In this document: piece after piece, positions 35,376 to 43,642 of the stretch
Position numbering within the stretch: position 1 is the first letter of the stretch
How the letters are laid out: each line of letters opens with the position of its first letter
Assembly (NCBI GenBank): GCA_949296075.1
Contig: CASFNG010000002.1
Coordinates: forward strand, 32,641 to 96,640
Direction: 5' to 3'
From: an uncultured Parabacteroides sp.
GTDB lineage: Bacteria; Bacteroidota; Bacteroidia; Bacteroidales; Tannerellaceae
DNA: 64,000 bases
Position numbers and translations under genes: made by a program
Notes under the pieces: model-generated
What the model saw: only the letters and a program-made list of their open reading frames with translations
Told to the model about the DNA's origin: nothing
Database searches by the model: none

Positions 35376-36851
35376 ATGACAACAGAAGAATTGATCGCGG
35401 CACGCCGTTCGGAACCTTGGCGGGAGGAGCTGCGAAAAAGCAAGAAAAATAAGGAACGTACGGATATTCCCCGTGTAAAGATGAACGAGCTGGATCCGGA
35501 GTATCGGAGCCATACCCGTTTGGAAGAGGTGAATCTCGGTTTGACCAAGGAACAGGCCATGCGTGAGGCGCAACGTTGCCTGGATTGTCCGAATCCAACT
35601 TGTATGCAGGGGTGTCCGGTTAGTATTAATATCCCTACCTTTATCAAGAATATAGAGCGAGGCGAGTTCCTGGAAGCGGCGAAAGTCTTGAAAGAGACGA
35701 GTGCCTTGCCGGCGGTGTGCGGCCGGGTTTGTCCGCAGGAGAAGCAATGCGAAAGTAAATGTATTCATTTGAAGATGGGGAAGGAGCCGGTCGCTATCGG
35801 TTATCTGGAGCGTTTTGCGGCGGACTACGAGCGGGAAAGCGGTAATATCTCTATCCCGGAAATAAAAGAGAGGAATGGGATCAAGATCGCTGTCGTAGGA
35901 TCTGGACCTGCGGGGTTGTCGTTTGCCGGCGATATGGTAAAACGGGGATACGAGGTGACCGTATTTGAGGCCTTGCATGAGATCGGCGGTGTGCTGAAGT
36001 ACGGCATTCCGGAATTTCGTTTGCCAAACCGGATCGTGGATGTGGAGATAGAAGGCTTGAGAAAGATGGGTGTTCGGTTTGAGAAAGACTGCATTGTCGG
36101 GAAAACCATTAGTTACGAGGATCTGCATGCGGCAGGATTTAAGGGAATCTTCGTGGCAAGTGGAGCCGGACTACCTAATTTCATGAATATTCCGGGCGAG
36201 AACTTGGTCGGCGTGATGTCGTCGAATGAGTATCTGACCCGGGTTAATTTGATGGATGCGGCGAATCCGGATAGCGATACCCCGGTCATGGAGGGAAAGA
36301 AGGTGGCTGTGATCGGAGGAGGTAACACGGCGATGGATTCCGTACGTACCGCCCGTCGTTTGGGTGCGGAGCAAGCCATGATCGTCTACCGCCGGAGCGA
36401 GGAAGAGATGCCTGCCCGCATAGAGGAGGTAAAACATGCGAAGGAAGAGGGCGTGAAGTTCCTTACGCTTCATAACCCGATTGAGTATATTGGGGATGAG
36501 AGAGGCCGGGTAAAGCAGATGCGCTTGCAGAAAATGCAATTAGGTGAGCCTGACGCTTCCGGACGTCGCCGCCCGATCCCGATCGAGGGGGCGATCGAGA
36601 CAATCGACATTGACGAGGTAATTGTCAGCGTAGGAGTCTCACCGAATCCGTTAATACCACGTGCCTTTGATGGTTTGGAGGTCAGTAAGCGTGGCACGAT
36701 CGTAGTGGACGAGGAGAGTATGCGTTCCGCCTTGCCTGATGTATATGCGGGGGGAGACATCGTGCGAGGAGGAGCGACCGTGATCCTCGCGATGGGTGAC
36801 GGACGACGTGCCGCAGCCGCGATGGACGCACGCCTGAAAGAGACGAAATAG
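35376..36851 (+). CDS. NfnB/GltD-like NADPH oxidoreductase subunit
   Basis: A 491-residue flavoprotein resembling the glutamate synthase small subunit and NfnB. The N-terminal region has two [4Fe-4S]-type cysteine clusters (CLDCPNPTCMQGCPV and CGRVCPQEKQCESKC), then an FAD site AVVGSGPAGLSFAG and an NADPH site AVIGGGNTAMDSVRTARR, ending GGDIVRGGATVILAMGDGRR. Together with the preceding subunit it likely bifurcates or exchanges electrons between NADPH, NADH and ferredoxin. No large glutamate synthase subunit is nearby, so an independent GltD role is less likely. A strong terminator follows. Confidence 0.88.
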   Translation: MTTEELIAARRSEPWREELRKSKKNKERTDIPRVKMNELDPEYRSHTRLEEVNLGLTKEQAMREAQRCLDCPNPTCMQGCPVSINIPTFIKNIERGEFLEAAKVLKETSALPAVCGRVCPQEKQCESKCIHLKMGKEPVAIGYLERFAADYERESGNISIPEIKERNGIKIAVVGSGPAGLSFAGDMVKRGYEVTVFEALHEIGGVLKYGIPEFRLPNRIVDVEIEGLRKMGVRFEKDCIVGKTISYEDLHAAGFKGIFVASGAGLPNFMNIPGENLVGVMSSNEYLTRVNLMDAANPDSDTPVMEGKKVAVIGGGNTAMDSVRTARRLGAEQAMIVYRRSEEEMPARIEEVKHAKEEGVKFLTLHNPIEYIGDERGRVKQMRLQKMQLGEPDASGRRRPIPIEGAIETIDIDEVIVSVGVSPNPLIPRAFDGLEVSKRGTIVVDEESMRSALPDVYAGGDIVRGGATVILAMGDGRRAAAAMDARLKETK

Positions 36852-36872
36852 ATCAGATATTAATTTTTGTAG

Positions 36873-36914
36873 GGAGGGCTGGAACACGATAAGTGTTCCA
36901 GCCCTCCTTTTTTA
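36873..36914 (+). terminator. Terminator of the NfnAB-like operon
   Basis: A perfect 15-bp stem (36873-36887 with 36893-36907), 5-base loop GATAA and T7. Confidence 0.95.
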
Positions 36915-36948
36915 TGCCATGTATAGCAGCTAAGCCTGTTTTGGGGAT

Positions 36949-36985
36949 AAAAACAAAGCCCCGCCATCCCGAGGGATAACGAGGC
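36949..36985 (-). terminator. Terminator of the tRNA-Gly/Leu/Gly cluster
   Basis: On the minus strand a 12-bp stem with G-T wobbles (plus 36958-36969 with 36974-36985) is followed by TTTGTTTTT. It faces the plus-strand terminator ending at 36914. Confidence 0.7.
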
Positions 36986-36997
36986 CATTTGGAAGCG

Positions 36998-37070
36998 AGC
37001 GGAAGACGGGACTCGAACCCGCGACCCTAACCTTGGCAAGGTTATGCTCTACCAACTGAGCTACTTCCGC
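36998..37070 (-). tRNA. tRNA-Gly (GCC), distal copy
   Basis: 73 bases with acceptor stem GCGGAAG/CTTCCGC, anticodon loop TTGCCAA, T-loop GGTTCGAGTCC, and U discriminator as expected for Gly. No encoded CCA. Identical to the copy at 37196-37268. Confidence 0.95.
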
Positions 37071-37087
37071 AAATCAAAATTTCAGCG

Positions 37088-37172
37088 TACTCGAAGCGGG
37101 ACTTGAACCCGCACAGCCGCAATGGCCAAAGGATTTTAAGTCCTTCGTGTCTACCGATTCCACCATTCGAGC
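37088..37172 (-). tRNA. tRNA-Leu (TAA)
   Basis: 85 bases with a long variable arm (class II), anticodon loop with TAA in GGACTTAAAATCC, acceptor GCTCGAA/TTCGAGT with a terminal wobble, and A discriminator. Confidence 0.93.
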
Positions 37173-37195
37173 ATCCATCTCTACTTCAAGAGCTG

Positions 37196-37268
37196 AGCGG
37201 AAGACGGGACTCGAACCCGCGACCCTAACCTTGGCAAGGTTATGCTCTACCAACTGAGCTACTTCCGC
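37196..37268 (-). tRNA. tRNA-Gly (GCC), proximal copy
   Basis: Identical to the distal tRNA-Gly. First gene of the Gly-Leu-Gly transcript, 25 bases downstream of a perfect -7 box. Confidence 0.95.
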
Positions 37269-37293
37269 GAAGATTATTCCTCTTTTGCGAGTG

Positions 37294-37324
37294 CAAAGGT
37301 AACACAAATAATCATTGTGCCAAA
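37294..37324 (-). promoter_or_regulatory. Promoter of the tRNA-Gly/Leu/Gly cluster
   Basis: Textbook Bacteroidota promoter on the minus strand: TTTG (37321-37324), 19-base spacer, TACCTTTG (37294-37301). Confidence 0.85.
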
Positions 37325-37340
37325 TATTTCTGTCGGAAAA

Positions 37341-37814
37341 TTAGTTGTGCACGTAAACTTTGTTACCGCTTGTCTCTACCGCATAGCGTCGCAATTGCCA
37401 CCTCTTTTCCGCGCATGGCCCTTCTACCGGATTACCTATCCCGTTGAGCAATTCAAACTTACTGCCGCATTCAGGGCAGACCGCATACACGGCAGACTCG
37501 TCCACGCCGAGGACGACAGTGGATGAAGCCTCGTAAGGACAGGCGGCATCGAACGCGTAAAATGCCCCGGTGCCCATTGTTGACAAGCCATGATAGACCA
37601 AGACGCCACCGAAGCCTGTCCGTTCGCCTGCTTGGTTCACGTCGGATTGGTGATAGATTTTATAGGCTTGGATCGCGTTCAGCTCCCGGTCTTGATAAGT
37701 CAGGTCCAACTCTAAATAGACGGCCCGTATAGGGATACGCTCTTCCACCGTCTCCGTGCAGGAGAACAGCACGAAAAGCGACAAAAGCGAACAGATACGT
37801 ACGAGCTTATCCAT
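37341..37814 (-). CDS. Rieske-like lipoprotein lacking both cluster histidines
   Basis: The 157-residue protein has a lipoprotein signal (LFSC, lipidated Cys19) and a Rieske-fold domain (about 65-150). The two ligand loops are recognisable: ACPYEAS (Cys92, Tyr94) where CxH is expected, and CPECGSKFELLNG (Cys113, Cys116) where CxxH is expected. Both histidines are therefore replaced, by Tyr and Cys, and Cys134 lies close by. It cannot hold a classical Rieske centre; it may carry another metal site, a disulfide, or none. Its start overlaps argH by 8 bases. Confidence 0.8.
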   Translation of the reverse strand: MDKLVRICSLLSLFVLFSCTETVEERIPIRAVYLELDLTYQDRELNAIQAYKIYHQSDVNQAGERTGFGGVLVYHGLSTMGTGAFYAFDAACPYEASSTVVLGVDESAVYAVCPECGSKFELLNGIGNPVEGPCAEKRWQLRRYAVETSGNKVYVHN

Positions 37815-39147
37815 GAATCAACCTCTTTTCAGCCTCGTTTATCCGATCGAAGGAAAATGCCTCGATGACATGGCGCATCAACTCTGCGATCTTATCGTTA
37901 CAGAGATTCCCGATACTGCCCTCGTGGGTGTGATGTATCTCTTTCGAGGGGACGAACTTGCCCGCCTCGATCTCTAAACCTACCTCCTTGTATGCGTCGC
38001 GGAACGGTGTCCCCGCCAATACCCGGCGATTCACCTCCTCAACGCTGAACAACAAGGCATATTTCTCGTCATCGAGGATATGCTCGTTCACCTTCACCTC
38101 GCGCATCATGTGCGTCACCATACGCAGGCAGTCCTCCAGCTCGTCGAAAGCCGGGAGGAACACCTCCTTGATGATCTGGAGATCCCGGAAATACCCGGAA
38201 GGCAGGTTGTTGCTTATCAGTGTGATCTGCTGGGGAAGGGCTTGCAGCTTATTGCATTTGGCCCGCGTCAGCTCGAACACATCCGGATTCTTTTTATGCG
38301 GCATGATGCTGGAACCCGTCGTAAACTGATCCGGCAGCTTGATGAAACCGAAGTTCTGGCTGTTGAACAAGCAGGCGTCGAACGCCAACTTCGACAAAGT
38401 AGCGGCTATCCCCGCCAAGGCGAAAGATACCGTCCGCTCCATCTTGCCGCGTCCCATCTGCGCATAGACCACGTTGTAGTCCATCGAATCGAAGCCCAGT
38501 AGATCCGTGGTCATCTGCCGATTCAGCGGGAAAGAGGAGCCGTAGCCCGCCGCCGATCCCAACGGGTTGCGATTGCAGATCCGGAAAGCCGCCAAGAGCA
38601 GTTGCAGGTCATCCGCCAGGCTCTCCGCGTACGCCCCGAACCAAAGTCCGAACGATGATGGCATGGCGATTTGCAGATGCGTATAGCCGGGCATCAACAC
38701 CTCCTTATATCGGTCGCTTTGGGCGATCAGCACCTCGAACAGCCCGTTCACCAAGCCTACGAGTCGTTGAATACGCGCACGGGTGAAAAGCTTCAAGTCC
38801 ACCAATACCTGGTCATTGCGCGAGCGTCCGCTGTGAATCTTCTTGCCTATGTCGCCCAAGCGACGCGTCAGCATCAGTTCCACCTGCGAATGCACATCCT
38901 CGATACCCTCCTCGATCACGAACTCACCCCGGTCGGCGATGGTGTAGATCTCCCTCAATTCCGCCAGCAGCGTGTCCAGCTCCTCTCTCTTCAGCAACCC
39001 GATACTTTCCAGCATCGTGATATGCGCCATCGAGCCTAACACGTCATACTTGGCGAGATAGAGATCCATCTCACGGTCTTTCCCTACCGTGAACAGATCC
39101 ACCTCATGATCCACCTGTACGTTTTTCTCCCAAAGTTTCTGAGCCAT
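37807..39147 (-). CDS. argH: Argininosuccinate lyase
   Basis: It cleaves argininosuccinate to arginine and fumarate in the last step of arginine synthesis. The 446-residue protein carries the fumarase/aspartase superfamily signature GSSIMPHKKNPD with the mobile catalytic Ser, plus HSGRSRNDQV and YTHLQIAMPSS with the catalytic His region. The length matches Bacteroidales ArgH. It lies 16 bases after the SRPBCC gene in a minus-strand run with pyrE. Confidence 0.96.
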   Translation of the reverse strand: MAQKLWEKNVQVDHEVDLFTVGKDREMDLYLAKYDVLGSMAHITMLESIGLLKREELDTLLAELREIYTIADRGEFVIEEGIEDVHSQVELMLTRRLGDIGKKIHSGRSRNDQVLVDLKLFTRARIQRLVGLVNGLFEVLIAQSDRYKEVLMPGYTHLQIAMPSSFGLWFGAYAESLADDLQLLLAAFRICNRNPLGSAAGYGSSFPLNRQMTTDLLGFDSMDYNVVYAQMGRGKMERTVSFALAGIAATLSKLAFDACLFNSQNFGFIKLPDQFTTGSSIMPHKKNPDVFELTRAKCNKLQALPQQITLISNNLPSGYFRDLQIIKEVFLPAFDELEDCLRMVTHMMREVKVNEHILDDEKYALLFSVEEVNRRVLAGTPFRDAYKEVGLEIEAGKFVPSKEIHHTHEGSIGNLCNDKIAELMRHVIEAFSFDRINEAEKRLIHG

Positions 39148-39163
39148 ATTGATTCAACGGGTT

Positions 39164-39577
39164 TTAATAAGGCAGGGAGGCGAGTAAGGTAGAAATTTTG
39201 TCCACCGCCTCCTGCAAGGGTTTAGCTACCATCGGTTTCAAGAACGGATTCAAGTCCGCGCGCACGGTGATCTTCATCCGTGTGTCGTTCGCTTCCACCT
39301 GTTTCAGCTGAATCCACAGGAACAGGGGAACCGGCGAGTTGGTTGTCGCGAACTTGATGAGTTTGTTGGGTTCCCTCTCCACGATCTGGAAAGAGATCTT
39401 GCCAACGGGATCGACAGCGAAGCTACAGGAATCGCTGTCGAACTCCACGTTATTTATCTTATCTTGCGGGATGCGATCCTTGATCCGCTCCAGATTGGAT
39501 AGATCGGATAGCATCGAGAAGATACGTTCATCATCATGTGGGATCTGCTTGATCTCACTCACGAAATCTTCTGTCAT
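39164..39577 (-). CDS. SRPBCC family protein
   Basis: A 137-residue cytoplasmic protein with the START/polyketide-cyclase fold pattern: an N-terminal strand and helix (FVSEIKQIPHDDERIFSMLSD), a mid-sheet, and a long C-terminal helix (LQEAVDKISTLLASL). Members bind hydrophobic ligands in a deep cavity; the ligand here is unknown. It lies between pyrE and argH with gaps of 23 and 16 bases, so it is co-transcribed with them; no functional link is obvious. Confidence 0.82.
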   Translation of the reverse strand: MTEDFVSEIKQIPHDDERIFSMLSDLSNLERIKDRIPQDKINNVEFDSDSCSFAVDPVGKISFQIVEREPNKLIKFATTNSPVPLFLWIQLKQVEANDTRMKITVRADLNPFLKPMVAKPLQEAVDKISTLLASLPY

Positions 39578-39600
39578 GGATAATTGTCCGGTTTATCGTT

Positions 39601-40236
39601 TTATCTCGGGTTCCAGTTTGCCGGATCCTTGCGCCATTCTTGCAGGATCGCGATTTCCGACTCGTCGATGTACTGCGTGCGGACAGCCTCTTCCAATACG
39701 GCATCGTAGTTGCTCAGCGTGGTCAGCGTCACCTTCGCCTCCTTGAACGCCTGCTCTGCCACGGGGAATCCATAGGTGAAGATCGCGACCATGCCGACCA
39801 CGTCGCATCCGAAGTTGCGAACCGCTTGCACGGCCTTCAGGCTGCTGCCGCCCGTGGATACCAAGTCCTCGATGATTACCACTTTAGAGTCTGGTTTCAA
39901 CTCGCCTTCGATCAGGTTCTCTAATCCATGATCTTTAGGGGTCGAACGAATATATACGAACGGGAGGCCCAGTAAGTCCGCCACCAATGCTCCCTGCGCG
40001 ATAGCTCCGGTGGCCACGCCGGCGATAGCGTCCACGTTCTGGAACTTCTCGCTGATCACGCGTGCCAATTCCAGCTTGATGAAGCTGCGTACCGCGGGAT
40101 ACGACAAGGTCTTGCGGTTGTCGTTGTAGATAGGGGATTTCCAGCCTGACGCCCAAGTGAACGGATTAGCCGGTTGCAATTTTACGGCTTTAATCTTCAA
40201 CAATTTCTCTGCTACTAAACTTTCCAGTGATTTCAT
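39601..40236 (-). CDS. pyrE: Orotate phosphoribosyltransferase
   Basis: PyrE forms orotidine 5'-phosphate from orotate and PRPP in pyrimidine synthesis. The 211-residue protein has the PRPP-binding motif VVIIEDLVSTGGSS, the flexible-loop Lys region RSTPKDHGLEN, and NPFTWASGWKSPIYNDNR at the N-terminus. The ATG at 40236 is used; a TTG at 40245 would add three codons. It leads the run pyrE-SRPBCC-argH-Rieske-like, with a -7 box at 40264. Confidence 0.95.
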   Translation of the reverse strand: MKSLESLVAEKLLKIKAVKLQPANPFTWASGWKSPIYNDNRKTLSYPAVRSFIKLELARVISEKFQNVDAIAGVATGAIAQGALVADLLGLPFVYIRSTPKDHGLENLIEGELKPDSKVVIIEDLVSTGGSSLKAVQAVRNFGCDVVGMVAIFTYGFPVAEQAFKEAKVTLTTLSNYDAVLEEAVRTQYIDESEIAILQEWRKDPANWNPR

Positions 40237-40263
40237 ACGATCCAACTAATTAATATCAGTTCG

Positions 40264-40271
40264 CAAAAATA
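40264..40271 (-). promoter_or_regulatory. -7 promoter element (TATTTTTG) of the pyrE run
   Basis: A perfect TAnnTTTG box followed by CGA on the minus strand, 27 bases upstream of pyrE. A 13-base perfect palindrome (ACGAGATTCTCGT, 40282-40294) covers the -33 position and may be an operator. Confidence 0.55.
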
Positions 40272-40317
40272 GGCAAACAGAACGAGATTCTCGTACTACT
40301 CGCACATTAATTTTTCA

Positions 40318-41028
40318 TTAATCTCGCGCTATCGCCGCGGCTAAGACGCTGATTCGTATGCCCGGCACGTCGGATAACGCCTCCGCGCAGGCACATAAGG
40401 TGGAGCCGGTGGTGATCACGTCGTCGATCAATAGGATATGTTTGTCGCGCAAGGCCTCCGGGTCGGTAAGGCGGAAAGTGGCGCTTACGTTCATCCACCG
40501 TTCATAGACCGCCTTGCGGGTCTGGGTACGGGTGTCGGATCCGCGCGTCAGGCTCCGGTTGTCGATCGGTATATCCAGCAGGGAGCGTATCCCCTCCGCG
40601 ATGCATTCGCTTTGGTTATAGCCCCGTTCCCGCCTTTTCCGGGGATGGAGCGGTACGGGCACGAGCAGATCCAGCCCGCCGAGAGACCTTTCCCCGGTCA
40701 GTAAATCCCGTGCCATTTGCCGTCCCAGCAGGAATCCCATCTCCTTGTCGCCCCGGTATTTCAGGCGATGGATCAGCTTTTGCGTCTTCCCTCCCTTCTC
40801 GAAGCGCAGGTAAGCCGAGGCGTGCTCGAACGGTATCTTGCCGATAAGCAGTTGCTCCACGGGATTGTTCGTCTCCCAGTGGTAATCCGTATGCGGCAGG
40901 TCGCACAGGCATCGCAGGCAGACCCGTTCCTCGCCTTTCACGAGCGGCTCTCCACAAATCACGCATACGTCGGGATACAGCCAATGGAGCAGCCTACTCC
41001 ACCACCTCGTCAATGCCTTCGTATTCAT
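40318..41028 (-). CDS. ComF family phosphoribosyltransferase-like protein
   Basis: The 236-residue protein has an N-terminal four-Cys zinc finger (CVICGEPLV and CLRCLCDLP) and a C-terminal type I phosphoribosyltransferase domain with ILLIDDVITTGSTL. ComF proteins are associated with DNA uptake and natural transformation in other bacteria, with the enzymatic role unclear. Its start overlaps the end of recX by 35 bases, so translation is coupled. Neighbours prmC and recX point to a housekeeping operon and not to a dedicated competence cluster. Confidence 0.88.
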   Translation of the reverse strand: MNTKALTRWWSRLLHWLYPDVCVICGEPLVKGEERVCLRCLCDLPHTDYHWETNNPVEQLLIGKIPFEHASAYLRFEKGGKTQKLIHRLKYRGDKEMGFLLGRQMARDLLTGERSLGGLDLLVPVPLHPRKRRERGYNQSECIAEGIRSLLDIPIDNRSLTRGSDTRTQTRKAVYERWMNVSATFRLTDPEALRDKHILLIDDVITTGSTLCACAEALSDVPGIRISVLAAAIARD

Positions 41029-41503
41029 CGTATCCGCTCCCGTTAAGCAAGTCGCGTAGACAATTTGACGCGATCTCCCCCTCGAATCCCCGGCTCGCGG
41101 CGAACCGGAGCAATTTGGCGGATACCTCCCGCCCGTTTTTCCCCCGTGTCTCTTTTTTCTTGTTCCGCAGCAATTCCATCAGGGTGTCCCGGTAGGCTCG
41201 CTCGTCGAGCGTATCTATCGCCTCGGCCCGTATATTCGCGGGGATCCCCTTTCGCAGGAGCTCGTAATTGATTTTCACGCGGCCCCATTTGTTGAACCGC
41301 GCCTTGTCGCTCACGAAGGAGCGGGCGTAGCGCGCCTCGTCGATGAATCTTTCCTCACGCAGCCGGTTAATGATCCGGCCGGCCGCGTCGGCGGGAAGCC
41401 CCGCCGCCTCGATCTTTTTTCGTACGTCTTGCTCGCAACGTTCCGCCTTCGTGCAATAGGCGGCCATCCGGTGCAGCATCTCAGGTTCGGTTATCTCTTT
41501 CAT
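40994..41503 (-). CDS. recX: RecA regulator RecX
   Basis: RecX inhibits or modulates RecA filaments. The 169-residue all-helical protein shows the three-helix repeats of the family, with the conserved LREERFIDEARYARSFV and NKWGRVKINYELLRKGI segments. It overlaps prmC by 23 bases upstream and comF by 35 bases downstream, a tightly packed coupled arrangement. recA is not in the window. Confidence 0.93.
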   Translation of the reverse strand: MKEITEPEMLHRMAAYCTKAERCEQDVRKKIEAAGLPADAAGRIINRLREERFIDEARYARSFVSDKARFNKWGRVKINYELLRKGIPANIRAEAIDTLDERAYRDTLMELLRNKKKETRGKNGREVSAKLLRFAASRGFEGEIASNCLRDLLNGSGYDEYEGIDEVVE

Positions 41504-42413
41504 ATATAGCTGTTACGATACGGTCGTTGCCGTATAGGTCTTTTCTCAATTCGATATGGCTGAAGCGTTCCTCTTCCAGCAGCCTGACAGTCCCGGCACC
41601 TCCCCGGGAGCTGATCTCAAGATACAGCTTCCCGCCGTCCGCCAGGTGCCTCCTTGCGAACCGGGCGATGGCTCGGTAGAAGCGGAACGGGTCGTCGTCG
41701 GGGACGAACAGGGCGATCCCCGGCTCGTAGTCCAGCACGTTTGGCTCCATCTCCACCTTCTCCCATTCCGGGATGTAAGGCGGGTTGCTCACGATACAGT
41801 CCAGCTCGCCGCCTCCCCAACTTTCGGAAATATCTTGGAGACGGTTCCCTGAAAAGTCGGGGATGCCTCTCCCGTTTCTTCCCATAGTATCTCCCGGCAT
41901 CCCGGCAAGGATGTCCCATTGGCTGAAGCTGATGGATACTTGATGCCTGCGGGCGTTCTCGCGAGCCACGGCGAGCGCCCCGTCAGAGAGGTCGATAGCC
42001 GCCACTTGTGCCTCGGGGAGATGCATCGCTATCGCGATGGCGATGCAGCCGCTACCCGTACCTATATCTAATACGCGGGGAACCTTCCCCCGGAAATCCC
42101 GGATCACCCGGTCGGCAAGCTCGGCCGTTTCCGGGCGAGGGATCAGCACGTCGGGCGTCACCTTGAGCTCCATCCCATAAAAATCGGCTACCCCGAGCAG
42201 GTATTGGATGGGCTCGTGACGGCGAAGCCCCTTCACGATCTCTTTGATTTTTGATTTCTCGGTATCGGATAATTCTATATCTTTGCCAGACAAAAGCTGA
42301 TAGGTTGAAAGACCGCAGACACGTTCCATGATTAAACGGACAAGCGCTTGCAACTCCCCGGCGGGGTAAAGCTCTTTGAGTGAAGAGCGTATGTAAGCGA
42401 TGGTCTCAGTCAT
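41481..42413 (-). CDS. prmC: Release factor glutamine N5-methyltransferase PrmC
   Basis: PrmC methylates the Gln of the GGQ motif in peptide release factors. The 310-residue protein has the N-terminal helical domain, a Rossmann methyltransferase core with SAM motif VLDIGTGSGCIAIAIA, and the catalytic NPPY motif (SNPPYIPEWE). An insertion of about 15-20 residues lies between the SAM core and the NPPY motif (DTMGRNGRGIPDFSG). I start at the ATG at 42413; the frame stays open to 42503 but that would run through its own promoter and into ribD. Confidence 0.94.
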   Translation of the reverse strand: MTETIAYIRSSLKELYPAGELQALVRLIMERVCGLSTYQLLSGKDIELSDTEKSKIKEIVKGLRRHEPIQYLLGVADFYGMELKVTPDVLIPRPETAELADRVIRDFRGKVPRVLDIGTGSGCIAIAIAMHLPEAQVAAIDLSDGALAVARENARRHQVSISFSQWDILAGMPGDTMGRNGRGIPDFSGNRLQDISESWGGGELDCIVSNPPYIPEWEKVEMEPNVLDYEPGIALFVPDDDPFRFYRAIARFARRHLADGGKLYLEISSRGGAGTVRLLEEERFSHIELRKDLYGNDRIVTAIYERDNRT

Positions 42414-42429
42414 ACTTCTTGTTTTGGCG

Positions 42430-42461
42430 CAAATGTAATGCAAAAACCATTTATACGCAAA
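42430..42461 (-). promoter_or_regulatory. Promoter of the prmC-recX-comF operon
   Basis: On the minus strand TTTG (42458-42461), 20-base spacer, TACATTTG (42430-42437), both perfect. The -33 box is 5 bases from the ribD start codon on the opposite strand. Confidence 0.75.
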
Positions 42462-42465
42462 GATT

Positions 42466-43548
42466 ATGGTAGAGGTTGAGAAGAAGTACATGGCTCGTTG
42501 CATCGAGCTTGCCGCAGGGGGGCGGGGCTATACCAGCCCGAACCCGATGGTAGGCGCGGTGATCGTTCATAAGGGCCGTATTATTGGTGAGGGATTTCAC
42601 CGGAGGTGCGGAGAGGCTCATGCCGAGGTCAACGCGATCGCCTCCGTGAAAGATGAATCTTTGTTAAGCGATTCCACCCTGTATGTGAGTTTGGAGCCTT
42701 GCTCCCATTATGGCAAGACACCGCCTTGCGCGGAGCTGATTATCCGGAAGGGGATCCCCCGGGTGGTGGTCGGCTGCCTGGATCCTTTTCCCGAGGTGTC
42801 GGGTAGGGGGATACGGATGCTGCGGGAGGCGGGGATAGAGGTCGTCACGGGCGTGATGGAGCGGGAGGCTTATGCCTTGAACCGGGCGTTCATGACGGCG
42901 CAGACGAAGCGTCGCCCGTATGTCGTGCTGAAGTGGGCGCAAAGCGCGGATGGGTTTATCGACCGCGAGCGGACGGATGCCTCCGTACCCGCGGAGCGTT
43001 TGTCGTCGCCCGTTACCTTGAGATGGGTACATCAGGCGCGGGCGGAGATGGCTGCGATCTTGGTCGGCACGCGTACCGCCTTGTTGGATAATCCCTCCTT
43101 GAACGTACGTCATTGGGCAGGGCGCTCCCCGGTGAGGGTAGTGCTGGATCGGCGGTTGCGGATCCCGGATACCTATCATCTGCTGGATGGCTCTTCCCGT
43201 ACGATCGTATGCACGGAGCGGGAGGCGAAGGGTCGGGAGAACGTGGAGTATCTTCGTTTGGACTTCAGCCGGCCGGTCGTGCCGGAATTGCTTGAACGCT
43301 TGAATGGCTTGAAATTAGATTCTCTCTTGGTGGAGGGAGGCTCCTGCCTGCTTAACGCCTTTATAGAGGCCGGGATGTGGGATGAGGCCCGGGTGGAGAC
43401 GGCTCCCCGATGCCTGTCGGGTGGCGTGCCCGCCCCCGCTTTGTCCGTTCGGAGGGATCCCCGTGTACGCCGATGTAAGGCTACCTGCGTGGATGGCCAT
43501 TTGATCGAGATCTTTTGTCGTGAGGATGAACGCACAAGCCTCATGTAG
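42466..43548 (+). CDS. ribD: Bifunctional riboflavin deaminase/reductase RibD
   Basis: It converts the first pyrimidine product of GTP cyclohydrolase II by deamination and then ribosyl reduction. The 360-residue protein joins a zinc deaminase domain (1-145; His52 and Glu54 in AHAEVNA, Cys79 and Cys88 in PCSHYGKTPPC) to a reductase domain (about 146-350, with VLKWAQSADGFID and LLVEGGSCLLNAF). Both domains look complete. It starts 52 bases from the divergent prmC gene; other rib genes are not adjacent. Confidence 0.95.
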   Translation: MVEVEKKYMARCIELAAGGRGYTSPNPMVGAVIVHKGRIIGEGFHRRCGEAHAEVNAIASVKDESLLSDSTLYVSLEPCSHYGKTPPCAELIIRKGIPRVVVGCLDPFPEVSGRGIRMLREAGIEVVTGVMEREAYALNRAFMTAQTKRRPYVVLKWAQSADGFIDRERTDASVPAERLSSPVTLRWVHQARAEMAAILVGTRTALLDNPSLNVRHWAGRSPVRVVLDRRLRIPDTYHLLDGSSRTIVCTEREAKGRENVEYLRLDFSRPVVPELLERLNGLKLDSLLVEGGSCLLNAFIEAGMWDEARVETAPRCLSGGVPAPALSVRRDPRVRRCKATCVDGHLIEIFCREDERTSLM

Positions 43549-43605
43549 TCAATATAAAATATTATAAATATTAGCGAGTATTGGAACGAAAGCGAAAAAT
43601 GTTTC

Positions 43606-43613
43606 TACTTTTG
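43606..43613 (+). promoter_or_regulatory. -7 promoter element (TACTTTTG) of the DUF6242 gene
   Basis: A perfect TAnnTTTG box with TTGG (43581-43584) 21 bases upstream, 29 bases before the ATG at 43643. Confidence 0.6.
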
Positions 43614-43642
43614 TGCCTTTATATGCGACAAACTTTTTTTGA

